Shown here in pieces: positions 1 through 9,086 of a DNA stretch of 64,000 nt. Origin of the DNA: Jezberella montanilacus (GTDB lineage: Bacteria > Pseudomonadota > Gammaproteobacteria > Burkholderiales > Burkholderiaceae_B). Position numbers and translations under genes: made by a program. The notes under the pieces were generated by a model. That model searched no databases, was not told the DNA's origin, and saw only the letters and a list, made by a program, of their open reading frames with translations. Every line of letters starts with the position of its first letter. The first letter of the stretch is position 1. The stretch covers positions 124,001-188,000 of the forward strand of contig NZ_PVTV01000015.1 of assembly GCF_003003055.1 (NCBI RefSeq). The letters run 5' to 3'.

Positions 1-450
1 ATGTCTGGCTGTGAGATGACACACGTGCCATACAAGGGCGCAGGTCCAGCACTCACCGATCTGATCGCCGGCCAAGTCCAAGTCATATTTGACAATTTAC
101 CTTCGTCCGCTCCGCATATTAATAGTGGACGTTTGAAAGCAATTGGCATGACCTCTGCTCAACGCGAACCATCAATGCCCGCTGTGCCCTCAATTGGCGA
201 GACAATCACTGGCTATGAAGCCACTGCTTGGTTTGGCCTTGGCATGCCGAAAGGATCACCGCGTGAAGCGATTGATCGGATCAATGCAGAGGTTAACAAA
301 GCACTGGCCGAGCCCAAGATGAAAGAGCGCCTGTTTGAACTAGGCGGCCTCCCCATCCCTGGCACGCCAGAAGACTTTGGTAAAACAATTGCCGACGAAA
401 CGAAGAAGTGGGCAAAGGTAGTGAAAGACTCTGGCGCTACCGCAGATTAA
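1..450 (+). CDS. Bug/TctC-type tripartite tricarboxylate transporter substrate-binding protein (C-terminal part)
   Basis: This is the last 149 or so residues of a periplasmic solute-binding protein of the Bug (TctC) family; the N-terminus lies off the left edge. The family motif around VPYKGAGPALTDLIAGQV sits at residues 9-26 of the visible part. In full-length Bug proteins it lies well inside the second lobe, so the ATG at position 1 is an internal methionine and not the start. The C-terminal region (GMPKGSPREAIDRINAEVNKAL) is also typical. Such proteins capture carboxylates or similar small solutes; the ligand cannot be told. No tctA or tctB membrane genes are visible, as is common for Bordetella-type Bug genes. 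Confidence 0.9.
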   Translation: MSGCEMTHVPYKGAGPALTDLIAGQVQVIFDNLPSSAPHINSGRLKAIGMTSAQREPSMPAVPSIGETITGYEATAWFGLGMPKGSPREAIDRINAEVNKALAEPKMKERLFELGGLPIPGTPEDFGKTIADETKKWAKVVKDSGATAD

Positions 451-483
451 GGCCCGATTAGGGGTCTGCATCGCTCGTTCAAA

Positions 484-1278
484 TCATTTGGTGGCGGCAA
501 TTAAACCGCCATCGACCACGATATCCTGAGCAGTCACGTAGCGGCTCTCGTCGCTCGCCAAGAACAGGACCGCGTTAGCCACGTCCCAGGCGTCCCCCAT
601 GTGACCTGCGGGCACTTGATTATGACGATGCTCGACGAAAGCCTCAAACTGCCCACCCGCGTACTTATCAGCGAGACGCTTAACCAAAGGGGTAAAAACC
701 AGACCGGGGACGACGCAGTTCAACCGTATCCCCTTGTTGGCATATAAAACAGCTGTGGTCTTGGTGAGCTGCATCAAAGCCGCTTTGGCTGCTGCGTAGG
801 CTACCTGAGGTTTGCCAACGTATCGCAATCCAGCCACGGAAGAGATGCTAATGACGGAGCCGCTTCCTTGTTTTTCCATGATCGGCAAGACCGACTTCAT
901 CGTCAGAAAAGCAGTTTTGACGTTTAAATCCATTTGCCCATCCCAGGTTGCTTCGCTCATTTCAACAGGACCACCCGGTTCTGACTGACCCACGTTGTTG
1001 ACCAGAATATCGATACGACCGTACTGATCTAAACACGCTTGCACCATCTTATTGACGTCGTCTGCGCTGGTTACGTCTGCCGTCATGACTACTGCTCTAC
1101 CACCTTCGTTGTCGATGAGCTGCTTGGTGACTTCGGCTGCACCCAAGTCTCGGTCCACACCAAAGATCGAGGCACCTTGTCGAGCCAGCAAAACGGTAAT
1201 CGCTTTGCCGTTGCCCCAGCCTTCACCGCGGGTACCGCAACCAGTGACCAAGGCCACTTTGCCCTCTAATCTAAACAT
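484..1278 (-). CDS. SDR family NAD(P)-dependent oxidoreductase
   Basis: A classical short-chain dehydrogenase/reductase of 264 residues. The nucleotide-binding glycine motif at residues 12-24 is expanded (TGCGTRGEGWGNG), the NNVG motif is at 94-97, and the catalytic Ser147, Tyr161 and Lys165 are present (SISSVAG, then YAAAK). The start at 1278 is chosen because AAAGGGAGA lies just upstream and because the family N-terminus begins at MFRLEGKVALVTG; an upstream in-frame start would add 18 unrelated residues. It points away from the MFS gene across a short intergenic region. The substrate is unknown; alcohol, keto-acid or hydroxyacyl oxidation are all possible for this family. Confidence 0.9.
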   Translation of the reverse strand: MFRLEGKVALVTGCGTRGEGWGNGKAITVLLARQGASIFGVDRDLGAAEVTKQLIDNEGGRAVVMTADVTSADDVNKMVQACLDQYGRIDILVNNVGQSEPGGPVEMSEATWDGQMDLNVKTAFLTMKSVLPIMEKQGSGSVISISSVAGLRYVGKPQVAYAAAKAALMQLTKTTAVLYANKGIRLNCVVPGLVFTPLVKRLADKYAGGQFEAFVEHRHNQVPAGHMGDAWDVANAVLFLASDESRYVTAQDIVVDGGLIAATK

Positions 1279-1412
1279 GACGTCTCCCTTTGAGCGATGA
1301 AGCATTTTTTTATTTCGTCCATCATAAATCAAGGCTGACCTTACCCGTTAGTGCGACAAGCAGGTAATATCGACTCGATTTACCTCAAAAAATTAAAAAA
1401 AATGGCTTGTTC

Positions 1413-2609
1413 ATGACGACAAAACCTAAGCTGTTCAATAAAAACCTCGTGATGATGATCATCTGTCAAGGATTATTTCTAACGAACAACGTGACCTTCG
1501 CCGCTATTAACGGCCTGGTTGGCTTCTCGCTGACCCCTATTCCCTGGCTGGCCACGCTGCCGCTGATGGGCTATGTCGTGGGTGGCGCGCTGTCCACCAG
1601 TCTCGTGGCCAAAACTCAACGTCGATACGGGCGAAAAAAATCATTTCAATTCGGGATTATTGTTGCTGTCTTGTCTGCTTTATTGTGTGCTTTAGCCGTT
1701 AGTTTGCACAGCTTTGCACTCCTGATTACAGGCACTGTTGTTGCCGGCTATTACAACGCAAACGGTCAAATTTATCGCTTCGCGGCGCCTGAGCTGACTC
1801 ATCCCAGCATGCGAGAAAAAGCGGTTTCATGGGTATTAGCGGGCGGCTTGATAGGGGGTGTGTTCGGCCCAGGCATGACCATCCTCACAAAGGACGCACT
1901 AAGCGTGCCCTTTATGGGCCCCTACTTAGCGCTATCAGTAATCGGCGTGGTGGCTTATTTGCTGATGCATCAGATTCACTTCCCGGACGACTCAAGAACA
2001 GAAGCACCTAAGAAGAGTGGTCGACCGCTTGCTGAGATAATCAGACAACCATTATTTATCGTCAGCGCACTCGGTGCATCCATGGGTTACGGGATCATGA
2101 ATCTATTGATGGCGGCTACCCCACTAGCGATGGATGTTTGTGGCTTTCCGTTTTCAGATGCAGCGCTGGTCTTGCAGTGGCATGTCATTGGTATGTTTGC
2201 ACCAGGATTTTTTACAGGATCATTGATCAAAAAATTCGGGGCAATCAAAATCATGACCGTCGGCTTAGGGCTCAACCTCCTCTGCATTGCTATTGCCCTC
2301 AGTGGGGTCGAGTTACATCACTTTTTAGCTGCTCTCTTCATGTTGGGGGTTGGTTGGAACTTCCTCTTCATTGGCAGCACGACACTTGTACTCAATGCCT
2401 ACAAACCAGAAGAAAAAGACAAAGCTCAAGGTGCGATCAATTTTTGTGTCTTCGCCGTCATGGCGGTGACATCAATTAGCTCGGGCGCCCTGCTCACGAC
2501 CAAGGGCTGGGATTGGATGAACTATGGATCGCTGATCCCTGTTGCACTGATTGGTCTTGGACTTGTCTGGCTTATTAGTCAATCTCGCAGCAACACCAAG
2601 TCTGTTTAA
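1413..2609 (+). CDS. MFS transporter
   Basis: A polytopic inner-membrane protein of about 398 residues with the hydrophobic periodicity of a 12-helix major facilitator. The cytoplasmic loop after helix 2 carries QRRYGRKK, a version of the MFS loop motif GxxxDRxGRR, and a second basic loop (KKFGAIK) lies in the second half. An upstream TTG at 1407 could add two residues; the ATG at 1413 is taken here, and no strong ribosome site is seen for either. It is followed at 33 bases by an MDR gene and then a porin, so these three may be co-transcribed as an uptake and modification unit. Substrate unknown. Confidence 0.85.
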   Translation: MTTKPKLFNKNLVMMIICQGLFLTNNVTFAAINGLVGFSLTPIPWLATLPLMGYVVGGALSTSLVAKTQRRYGRKKSFQFGIIVAVLSALLCALAVSLHSFALLITGTVVAGYYNANGQIYRFAAPELTHPSMREKAVSWVLAGGLIGGVFGPGMTILTKDALSVPFMGPYLALSVIGVVAYLLMHQIHFPDDSRTEAPKKSGRPLAEIIRQPLFIVSALGASMGYGIMNLLMAATPLAMDVCGFPFSDAALVLQWHVIGMFAPGFFTGSLIKKFGAIKIMTVGLGLNLLCIAIALSGVELHHFLAALFMLGVGWNFLFIGSTTLVLNAYKPEEKDKAQGAINFCVFAVMAVTSISSGALLTTKGWDWMNYGSLIPVALIGLGLVWLISQSRSNTKSV

Positions 2610-2641
2610 ACAAATCTTATTCAATTTAAAGAGGTTAAATC

Positions 2642-3628
2642 ATGTTGTCGCACTGGATGCACACCCGCGAAGGGAAAACCACGTTAGAGATGCGTACTGT
2701 TGACATCCCAAAACCTGGCCCCAAACAAGTACTCGTGCAACTGAAAGCGGCAAGCTTGAATCGTGGTGAATTTGTGGTCGGACATGGTCTGCACAAAGGC
2801 GATCAAGCCACTCAGATAGGGATGGAGGGTGCTGGGGTCATTGCCGCGCTGGGCGAAGACGTGCCGGACTTTGCTATTGGAGATAAAGTAATGGGCCGTT
2901 GCCGCGGGGCATTTGCGGAGTTTGCGTGCATGGACGCAAGAGAAGCCATGATCATCCCTGGTCAACTTTCTTTCGAAGAAGCCGCAAGCGCACCGCTGGC
3001 ATTTTTAGTAGTACACGACATGGTCACGCTTCAGGGTGAACTGAAAGCGGGCGAGTGGCTACTCATCAATGGCGTGTCTTCAGGTGTTGGGGTTTGTGCT
3101 CTGCAATATGCAAAAGCGATAGGCGCCAAAGTCATCGGTACTTCGGGATCCCCAGAAAAATTAGCCCGTTTGCGCGATTATGGTTTGGATGTAGCCATCT
3201 GCACACGTCAACCGGATTTTGCTCAAGAAGTGATGACAGCAACGAACGGCCACGGAGCTGACCTCGTGATCAATACTGTCGGTGGCACTGTCTTTGCAGA
3301 AAGCGTTAGTTGTATGGCGTTTGAAGGACGTCTGGCCATGGTGGGTTATGTCGACAATACACTGACGGCGGCAATTGACCTTCAGGCACTGCATGCCAAG
3401 CGCCTGAAATTGTTTGGCGTATCGAACAAATTACGCACCCCCGATCAGAGAGCCCAGTTTCTGCCAGAGTTCAAGCGTGACATTATTCCGTTATTGGGCG
3501 ATGGTCGGATTAAACCTTTGATCGATGCGGTCTTCCCGTTTGAAGAACTCGAGCACGCCAAACAGATGATGGAGACCAATGTGCACGTTGGAAAAATCAT
3601 TATTCAAATGCCAAATAGCAATAAATAG
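2642..3628 (+). CDS. NADPH:quinone reductase-like MDR family oxidoreductase
   Basis: A 328-residue medium-chain dehydrogenase/reductase of the zinc-independent quinone-oxidoreductase type. The catalytic-domain motif ASLNRGEFVVGHG is near residues 38-50, the GMEGAGVI motif follows, and the coenzyme-binding Rossmann motif GVSSGVGVCALQYAKAIGAKVIGT is near 144. No structural-zinc cysteine lobe is present. AAAGAGG precedes the ATG at a good distance. The stop codon shares one base with a possible GTG start of the following porin gene, suggesting co-transcription. It probably reduces an enone or quinone with NADPH; the true substrate is not evident. Confidence 0.88.
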   Translation: MLSHWMHTREGKTTLEMRTVDIPKPGPKQVLVQLKAASLNRGEFVVGHGLHKGDQATQIGMEGAGVIAALGEDVPDFAIGDKVMGRCRGAFAEFACMDAREAMIIPGQLSFEEAASAPLAFLVVHDMVTLQGELKAGEWLLINGVSSGVGVCALQYAKAIGAKVIGTSGSPEKLARLRDYGLDVAICTRQPDFAQEVMTATNGHGADLVINTVGGTVFAESVSCMAFEGRLAMVGYVDNTLTAAIDLQALHAKRLKLFGVSNKLRTPDQRAQFLPEFKRDIIPLLGDGRIKPLIDAVFPFEELEHAKQMMETNVHVGKIIIQMPNSNK

Positions 3629-4839
3629 TGAATAGAGTAATGATAAAAAAATACCTCATTACTGCGACAGCCCTGGCTTTGTTCAGCATCCAGTTATCAA
3701 GTAACGCTGAATCCTTGGTGACGATGTACGGCATTATTGATTCAGGTTTGGTTTACCAGAATCTGACCGGCAACGATACCTACAATGGCACAAGAGCTGG
3801 TCTGTCTAGCGGCACTCAAACCACTTCACGCTGGGGCATGAGAGGGACAGAAGATCTCGGTGATGGCTATTCACTTAATTTCGTGCTCGAGAGCAGTTTC
3901 GAGACCAATGATGGGGCGCTGCTGTCTGGTGGAAGAATGTTTGGTCTGCAGTCCTGGTTCGGGTTTGGGAAGCAAGACTTGGGGTATCTCAGATTTGGTC
4001 GCCAAAGTAGCTTCGCTCTCGAAAACTTTTTACCTATTGATCCGTTTCGAGGCGGATTTGGGCAAGCTCGGATGGCGATGGCCTTTGGATCATCGAACTC
4101 GAATACCAAGTACAGTAACTTGCTAAAAGCCATGATTGAGCCGGTCACTGGTTTGAAGTTAGGGGCGGGATATTCTTTCGCACCACAAATGAACACGACT
4201 TACTACAACGGGAGCGGGGTAACCTCAGCAACCGCTGCGGATTACAATTTCGACACCATGCACAACACGCGTCTGATCACGCTGGGCGCGAATTACACCA
4301 GTGGGCCACTAGTGTTGGCGGCCAGCTACGATCAAGTTATGCCGGATCCGAGCGCACCCGTGCCCGACGCACTCTCGCGGCCACCCAACATAAGAGAATG
4401 GATTCTCGGGGGTAAATACGATTTTGACTGGATCGCGTTATCGATCGCTTATGGACAAAACGCGGGCGGCACGATTAACAATCAAGCCGTGTCGGTCACC
4501 AGTAATGGCAAGGCCAGTCTCGATTCAGTTTCTTGGGGAGGTGGTCAAGCAACGATGATGTTTGACCCAAACATGAGCTACAACTCCTCTATGTTTGGTG
4601 CGACGATTCCGATCAATCAAAGATCCAAAGTTTTTACCTCTTGGACTCAAGCGCATAACACCGGCACCAGTAATGCTGCTGCGGGTGTTACGAGCCAAAA
4701 CATTTTCAGCTTGGGCTACCAATACGACCTGTCCGCAAGAACTGATCTGTACGCAGCGACCTCATACGCAACCAATGCGGGCTTCGTTAATGGCGTCAAC
4801 AGTTATATTTTGGTCAGTGGCATTCGCCATCGTTTCTAA
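3628..4839 (+). CDS. Burkholderiales-type outer-membrane porin
   Basis: A Gram-negative porin of about 403 residues. After a signal peptide ending near SSNAES the mature protein begins with the diagnostic VTMYGIIDSGLVY strand. The segments TSRWGMRGTEDLGDGYS and RFGRQS are hallmarks of the trimeric porins of Burkholderiales, and the protein ends in the aromatic terminal signature (SGIRHRF, final Phe) needed for outer-membrane insertion. Start is either GTG at 3628, overlapping the previous gene by one base, or ATG at 3640; neither has a strong ribosome site. It is likely a diffusion channel for the substrate handled by the adjacent MFS and MDR products. Confidence 0.92.
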   Translation: MNRVMIKKYLITATALALFSIQLSSNAESLVTMYGIIDSGLVYQNLTGNDTYNGTRAGLSSGTQTTSRWGMRGTEDLGDGYSLNFVLESSFETNDGALLSGGRMFGLQSWFGFGKQDLGYLRFGRQSSFALENFLPIDPFRGGFGQARMAMAFGSSNSNTKYSNLLKAMIEPVTGLKLGAGYSFAPQMNTTYYNGSGVTSATAADYNFDTMHNTRLITLGANYTSGPLVLAASYDQVMPDPSAPVPDALSRPPNIREWILGGKYDFDWIALSIAYGQNAGGTINNQAVSVTSNGKASLDSVSWGGGQATMMFDPNMSYNSSMFGATIPINQRSKVFTSWTQAHNTGTSNAAAGVTSQNIFSLGYQYDLSARTDLYAATSYATNAGFVNGVNSYILVSGIRHRF

Positions 4840-4840
4840 C

Positions 4841-6004
4841 TTAGGTTTGTGAGATCCCCGCGGCCCAGGTTGACGTGTTTTTGCCAAACCCACTGCCTGC
4901 GCGTTTTTCCAGCCAATAGGAGTAATTCGCCGGAATTGTTTTAAAGGCAGACTCATCGCCGAGTTTGTTTGCTGCATCAAAGGCCCAATGCGGATTGTTT
5001 AGCATCTCGCGCCCAATCGCTACCATATCCGCCTGCCCTTGCCGCAAAATCTTCTCTGCTTGATCGGCATGAATAATCAGACCCACCGCTTGTGTCATGA
5101 TGCCCGCCTCTGCACGGATTTGCTGGGCGTAGGGAACCTGATAACCAAAACCTGGGCGGCTCGCACTTGCCATGACAGAGCCTTCTGACATTCCCCCGCT
5201 ACTGCAATCAATCATATCGACGCCTTTTAACTTTAGCTCTCGGCAAAGCTTGACGCTGTCCTCAATCGACCAGCCTTGTTCATCCACCGCCGAAATACGA
5301 TAAAACAGTGGTTTACCTTGTGGCCAAAGGAATCTGACGTGCTCAATCAGCTCCAGCGCAAAGCGCATTCGATTATTGAAAGACCCGCCATAGGCATCGG
5401 TTCTTTGATTCGCGTGTTCAGAACAGAACTGATGAACCAGATAGCCGTGCGCCCCGTGCACTTCAACAATATCAAGACCTGCTTTCTCAGCTCTGAGCAC
5501 CGCCTGACCGAAGGTTTCGATCAACTCGTGAATCTCAGTCACTGACAACTCATGCGGCACTTGTGATTTGACCCCTGCTGCAATTGCGCTCGGCGCGATC
5601 AGCTCCCATTCTTCGCCGTGATCAACTCCTTTTTGTTCAGGTCCAAGTGGCAGGCGACCTTCCCATGGGACAGAGTTTCTTGCTTTGCGACCAGAATGTC
5701 CGAGCTGAATCCCGACAGTGGCACCTTGCGATTTGGCGAACTGGGCGATCTTGGCGATTGCTGGAATGAAATCATCCTTCCACAAGCCAGGGTCACGCGG
5801 CGTGGTGCAACCTCTGGGGTCAGCTTTGGTGGACTCAATCATGATGAGCCCCGCGCCGCCCAAGGCAAATTTTGCATAATGCGCAAAGTGCCAGTCAGAC
5901 ATGAAACCATGCTCAGCGGCATACGTGAGCATTGGGGACAACCCTATCCTGTTCTTAATTGTGACGTCTCTGATTGCTAGAGGAGAGAATAATTTTGTTT
6001 TCAC
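4841..6004 (-). CDS. Old yellow enzyme family NADH:flavin oxidoreductase (YqjM-like)
   Basis: An FMN-dependent ene-reductase-like TIM-barrel protein of about 387 residues. The GTG start at 6004 is chosen because GAGG lies upstream and because the N-terminus then lines up residue for residue with remembered YqjM (KLFSPLAIRDVTIKNRI). Visible family motifs are GIQLGHSGRK (FMN contact Gln) and VEVHGAHGYLVHQF (substrate-binding histidines and Tyr). In the SPMLTY segment residue 26 is Leu where YqjM has the flavin-tuning Cys; Tyr28 is kept. An upstream ATG at 6046 would add 14 residues. Convergent with the porin gene. It may reduce an alpha,beta-unsaturated carbonyl compound or act in demethylation-type chemistry; substrate unknown. 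Confidence 0.9.
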   Translation of the reverse strand: MKTKLFSPLAIRDVTIKNRIGLSPMLTYAAEHGFMSDWHFAHYAKFALGGAGLIMIESTKADPRGCTTPRDPGLWKDDFIPAIAKIAQFAKSQGATVGIQLGHSGRKARNSVPWEGRLPLGPEQKGVDHGEEWELIAPSAIAAGVKSQVPHELSVTEIHELIETFGQAVLRAEKAGLDIVEVHGAHGYLVHQFCSEHANQRTDAYGGSFNNRMRFALELIEHVRFLWPQGKPLFYRISAVDEQGWSIEDSVKLCRELKLKGVDMIDCSSGGMSEGSVMASASRPGFGYQVPYAQQIRAEAGIMTQAVGLIIHADQAEKILRQGQADMVAIGREMLNNPHWAFDAANKLGDESAFKTIPANYSYWLEKRAGSGFGKNTSTWAAGISQT

Positions 6005-6232
6005 TTTGTTTTGCCTCGCACCGATATTTTTTAGGATTCGTCCCATGCTTGAGTATCACAAATGGCGATGATCAAGGCAAGAAAGGTTTGCCAACGAGCC
6101 AACTAAGCTGGTTCGCAGATTGAAAAAGCAATAAAAAAACTAGCAGACAACCAGCAGGTTAGTCGTATATATTCGAAACAGGCGGAGCATCTCTAGCAAT
6201 TAAATACTTAAAAAGCCCCCCAGGAGACGAAC

Positions 6233-7270
6233 ATGAGCAACTCATTCAAGCAAGATAACTCTTCTTTCATTGTTAACCGGCGTGACATTTTGCGCGCTGC
6301 TAGCGGGATGGCAGGCATACTTGCCTTCAGGCAAGCACCCGTTTTCGCACAAGCGCAGGCGCAGAAAATGGTGATTGCACACATGAATCCGTTACCTGAA
6401 TCGGGTTCGGTATCGATGGATTTTCTCGCCAAAACATTAACCGAGCGATCCAAAGGTGAACTCGCAGTCGAGTTTCAAGGCGGCACGCTCTTGACCAAAG
6501 AAATTGATGTTATGAACGCGGTTAAAGCGGGCAATGTTGCAATCGGATCGCCTGCCGGCGGCGCTGCTACTTTGTTCCCAGAGATGGAGGCTTTCATGGT
6601 CTCCTATCTGATCAGCAATTACCAACAAGCCTACTCGATCCTGAACGGCAAAGTCGGTGAGCGTCTGGACAAGCTGTTTCAAGAGAAATACGGCGTCAAA
6701 GTCCTTTACTTCTACGACTATGGTTTCAGACACTTTTGGCTGAACAAAATGGCCATCACCCAACCGAAAGATCTTCGTGGGATCAAATTGCGGGTGCAAC
6801 CGTCAAAGGTTTTTGCGGATTGCGTCAATAGTCTTGGTGCTGTTGCTGTCCCAATGCAGTGGAATGAAGTCATCACAGCTTCTCAACAGGGTGTGATTGA
6901 CGGGGCCGACTTGCCTGTGGTGAATATGGTTCCGCTTAAAGCGTATGAGGTGTCGAAATACTTTTCGATGACTTACCATAACTACGGTGCGACCTTGGTT
7001 GGTATGAATGCTGGCTTATGGAACAAACTTCGCCCTGAGCAGCAAACCATGTTCATGGATGCCTCACGTGAAGCACAAGCGATGGTGAGAAAAAACACTG
7101 AAAGTGTAGACACCCTAGAGGCAGCGAAAAGAATACTGGAACCGCACGGCATGAAGGTCAACGCACCTGATCTGGGTCCTTTTAAAGCGGTGGCCCAACA
7201 AAAGCTGTGGCCCATGTATCAACAGAAATACGGCGCGCTGTGGGACGAAATCGTCGCCAGCAGTAAGTGA
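6233..7270 (+). CDS. dctP: TRAP transporter solute-binding protein, DctP family
   Basis: A 345-residue periplasmic binding protein, first gene of a TRAP operon. The N-terminus has a twin-arginine-type leader (Arg16-Arg17 in NRRDILRAASG) followed by a hydrophobic stretch and an AQAQAQ cleavage region. The DctP signature is visible around DLRGIKLRVQPSKVF (near 180), where the conserved arginine contacts a carboxylate, and in the QWNEVITASQQGVIDGAD segment. A strong AGGAGA site precedes the ATG. The stop overlaps the next gene. The ligand is probably an organic acid, as for most family members, but cannot be specified. Confidence 0.93.
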   Translation: MSNSFKQDNSSFIVNRRDILRAASGMAGILAFRQAPVFAQAQAQKMVIAHMNPLPESGSVSMDFLAKTLTERSKGELAVEFQGGTLLTKEIDVMNAVKAGNVAIGSPAGGAATLFPEMEAFMVSYLISNYQQAYSILNGKVGERLDKLFQEKYGVKVLYFYDYGFRHFWLNKMAITQPKDLRGIKLRVQPSKVFADCVNSLGAVAVPMQWNEVITASQQGVIDGADLPVVNMVPLKAYEVSKYFSMTYHNYGATLVGMNAGLWNKLRPEQQTMFMDASREAQAMVRKNTESVDTLEAAKRILEPHGMKVNAPDLGPFKAVAQQKLWPMYQQKYGALWDEIVASSK

Positions 7271-7794
7271 TCATGGTCCGCTCAATTGCACTGATCCCCA
7301 AGTTCATCTTGGGGTTTCTGGTTCTGTCGGCCATATTCGTCATGCTGTGTGGTGTTTTTTTACGATACATCATGCTCCCCCTCACCGACTGGATGGATGT
7401 GGATCCCGTGAATTTCTTCTGGGTCGAAGAAGTCGGTGAACTGGCATTGACTTGGTTAGTCATGATCGGTGCAGCGCTTGGGGTTCGTGAAAATAGTCAT
7501 TTTTATCTGTCTGTCTTCGTCCACACATTGCCGCCCCGTGTGCAAAAGGGCATGGCTATCTTTAATAACCTTCTGATTGCGGCCTTTGGCGGCTTAATTG
7601 CCTGGATCTGTTTTGGCTTAGCCATGATCAACAAAGATCTAGCCTCGCCGGCACTGGAAATGAGCCTGGGCCTTTTTTATATTTCGGCGACGGTGGGTGG
7701 AATGCTAATGGCGCTTCAAGCAGGGAGTTGCATCAAAGACGAGCTGTCTTCTGATCACGGCAAAGCAACAACCAACTTAACGCAGGGGCATTGA
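7267..7794 (+). CDS. dctQ: TRAP transporter small permease, DctQ family
   Basis: A 175-residue membrane protein with four hydrophobic segments, the size and topology of the DctQ subunit. The conserved segment VEEVGELALTWLVMIGAALGVRENSH (near 53-78) is diagnostic. The GTG at 7267 overlaps the dctP stop by four bases (GTGA), implying translational coupling; an ATG at 7273 is an alternative start. It sits between dctP and dctM and would link the binding protein to the large permease in the inner membrane. Confidence 0.92.
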   Translation: MIMVRSIALIPKFILGFLVLSAIFVMLCGVFLRYIMLPLTDWMDVDPVNFFWVEEVGELALTWLVMIGAALGVRENSHFYLSVFVHTLPPRVQKGMAIFNNLLIAAFGGLIAWICFGLAMINKDLASPALEMSLGLFYISATVGGMLMALQAGSCIKDELSSDHGKATTNLTQGH

Positions 7795-7795
7795 T

Positions 7796-9079
7796 ATGGT
7801 TTTGATTGTTATGGGGTTGGTTTTTGTAGCGGCGCTAGTTATTTCTCTGCCGATTGTCTTTTCGCTTGGCGCGTCAGCCATTGTGGGTTTGGTAATGGGC
7901 GGATATCCTCTTCAACAGCTTGGTTCAACTATTGTCAGCGCCTCGCAAAGCTGGGTATTGCTGGCCATACCGTCCTTTATTTTTGCTGGCAGCGTGATGG
8001 AAAGATGTGGCATGTCAAGTGCCCTGGTCGAGCTCGCCCGGGCGATGGTGGGTTGGTTGAGGGGCGGTCTTGGCATGTCGGTCATTGTGGTGTCTTATTT
8101 TTTCTCTGATATCTGCGGCTCAAAAATGGCAGAGGTATCTGCACTCAGCAGCGCCTTAGTTGAGCCGCTTAAAAAATCCGGTTACAGAGCGGAAGATGCG
8201 GCATCTCTGATAGCAGCAGGGACTGCAATGGGGATGCTGGTGCCGCCGGCAATCTTCATGATTGTGATCTCTGCAGTGACCAATCAGTCTGCGGTCACCT
8301 TGTTCCTGGCTGGATTCATCCCGGCGGCAACGATTGGCCTTTGCTTGTGCATTCTTGTGTTCATTCAAGCACATTTGTTAGGTTGGCCAAAGGATTCAAG
8401 GCCAAGTTTCAGCAGGTTATGGGCTTCGTTTAAAAAGGCTGCGGTACCTTTGGTGATCCCGATTGTGATTCTCGGTGGCTTTTACATCGGGGCCTTTACC
8501 GCGACCGAGGCAGGGGCAATTGTGGCGCTGTATTCCTTGCTGGCAGCAAAATTTTATTACCGCAACATCACCTGGAAAGAGATCGGTGTCATTGCCTACC
8601 AGAGCGGCATCATGACAGCGAGCGTGATCTTTCTTCTCGCAGTTGCCACAGTGTTTCAGTACATTCTCGGCGTGTCTGGGGTGCCTTTATTGTTTGCCAA
8701 AATTCTGGCACCGCTGGAGGCCTATCACTGGACTTTTCTCTTGGGCGTTGCTCTGATCACCATGGTCTTTGGGATGGTACTCGAAGGTTTACCCGCTGCT
8801 GTTGTATTGATCCCGGTTGTCTACCCCATTGCGGTCAAACTCGGTATCAATCCGATCCACTTTGACATTGTGCAGACTGCTGCCGTGGGTATTGGTCTAT
8901 TTCTACCACCGATGGGAGTAGGTCTCTTGATGGCGTTGAAATTTGCGAATGTGGGAGTCGGCCAGCATTTCAAATACTACTGGCCTTACCTGCTCGCACT
9001 GTTCGCTGGCTTAATGTTGATCATTTGTATCCCTGAATTGACATTGGCGTTACCGAGGAGCGCTGGCTTTATCAAATAG
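7796..9079 (+). CDS. dctM: TRAP transporter large permease, DctM family
   Basis: A 427-residue polytopic inner-membrane protein, the ion-coupled translocation subunit. Characteristic DctM segments include IPSFIFAGSVMERCGMS, the GSKMAEVSA loop, GTAMGMLVPPAIFMIV (near 142) and the second-half repeat AVGIGLFLPPMGVGLL. It follows dctQ by one base and ends the operon, facing the convergent hpd gene with only a few bases between stops. Together the three genes give a complete sodium-driven secondary uptake system. Confidence 0.93.
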   Translation: MVLIVMGLVFVAALVISLPIVFSLGASAIVGLVMGGYPLQQLGSTIVSASQSWVLLAIPSFIFAGSVMERCGMSSALVELARAMVGWLRGGLGMSVIVVSYFFSDICGSKMAEVSALSSALVEPLKKSGYRAEDAASLIAAGTAMGMLVPPAIFMIVISAVTNQSAVTLFLAGFIPAATIGLCLCILVFIQAHLLGWPKDSRPSFSRLWASFKKAAVPLVIPIVILGGFYIGAFTATEAGAIVALYSLLAAKFYYRNITWKEIGVIAYQSGIMTASVIFLLAVATVFQYILGVSGVPLLFAKILAPLEAYHWTFLLGVALITMVFGMVLEGLPAAVVLIPVVYPIAVKLGINPIHFDIVQTAAVGIGLFLPPMGVGLLMALKFANVGVGQHFKYYWPYLLALFAGLMLIICIPELTLALPRSAGFIK

Positions 9080-9086
9080 CCTGTGT

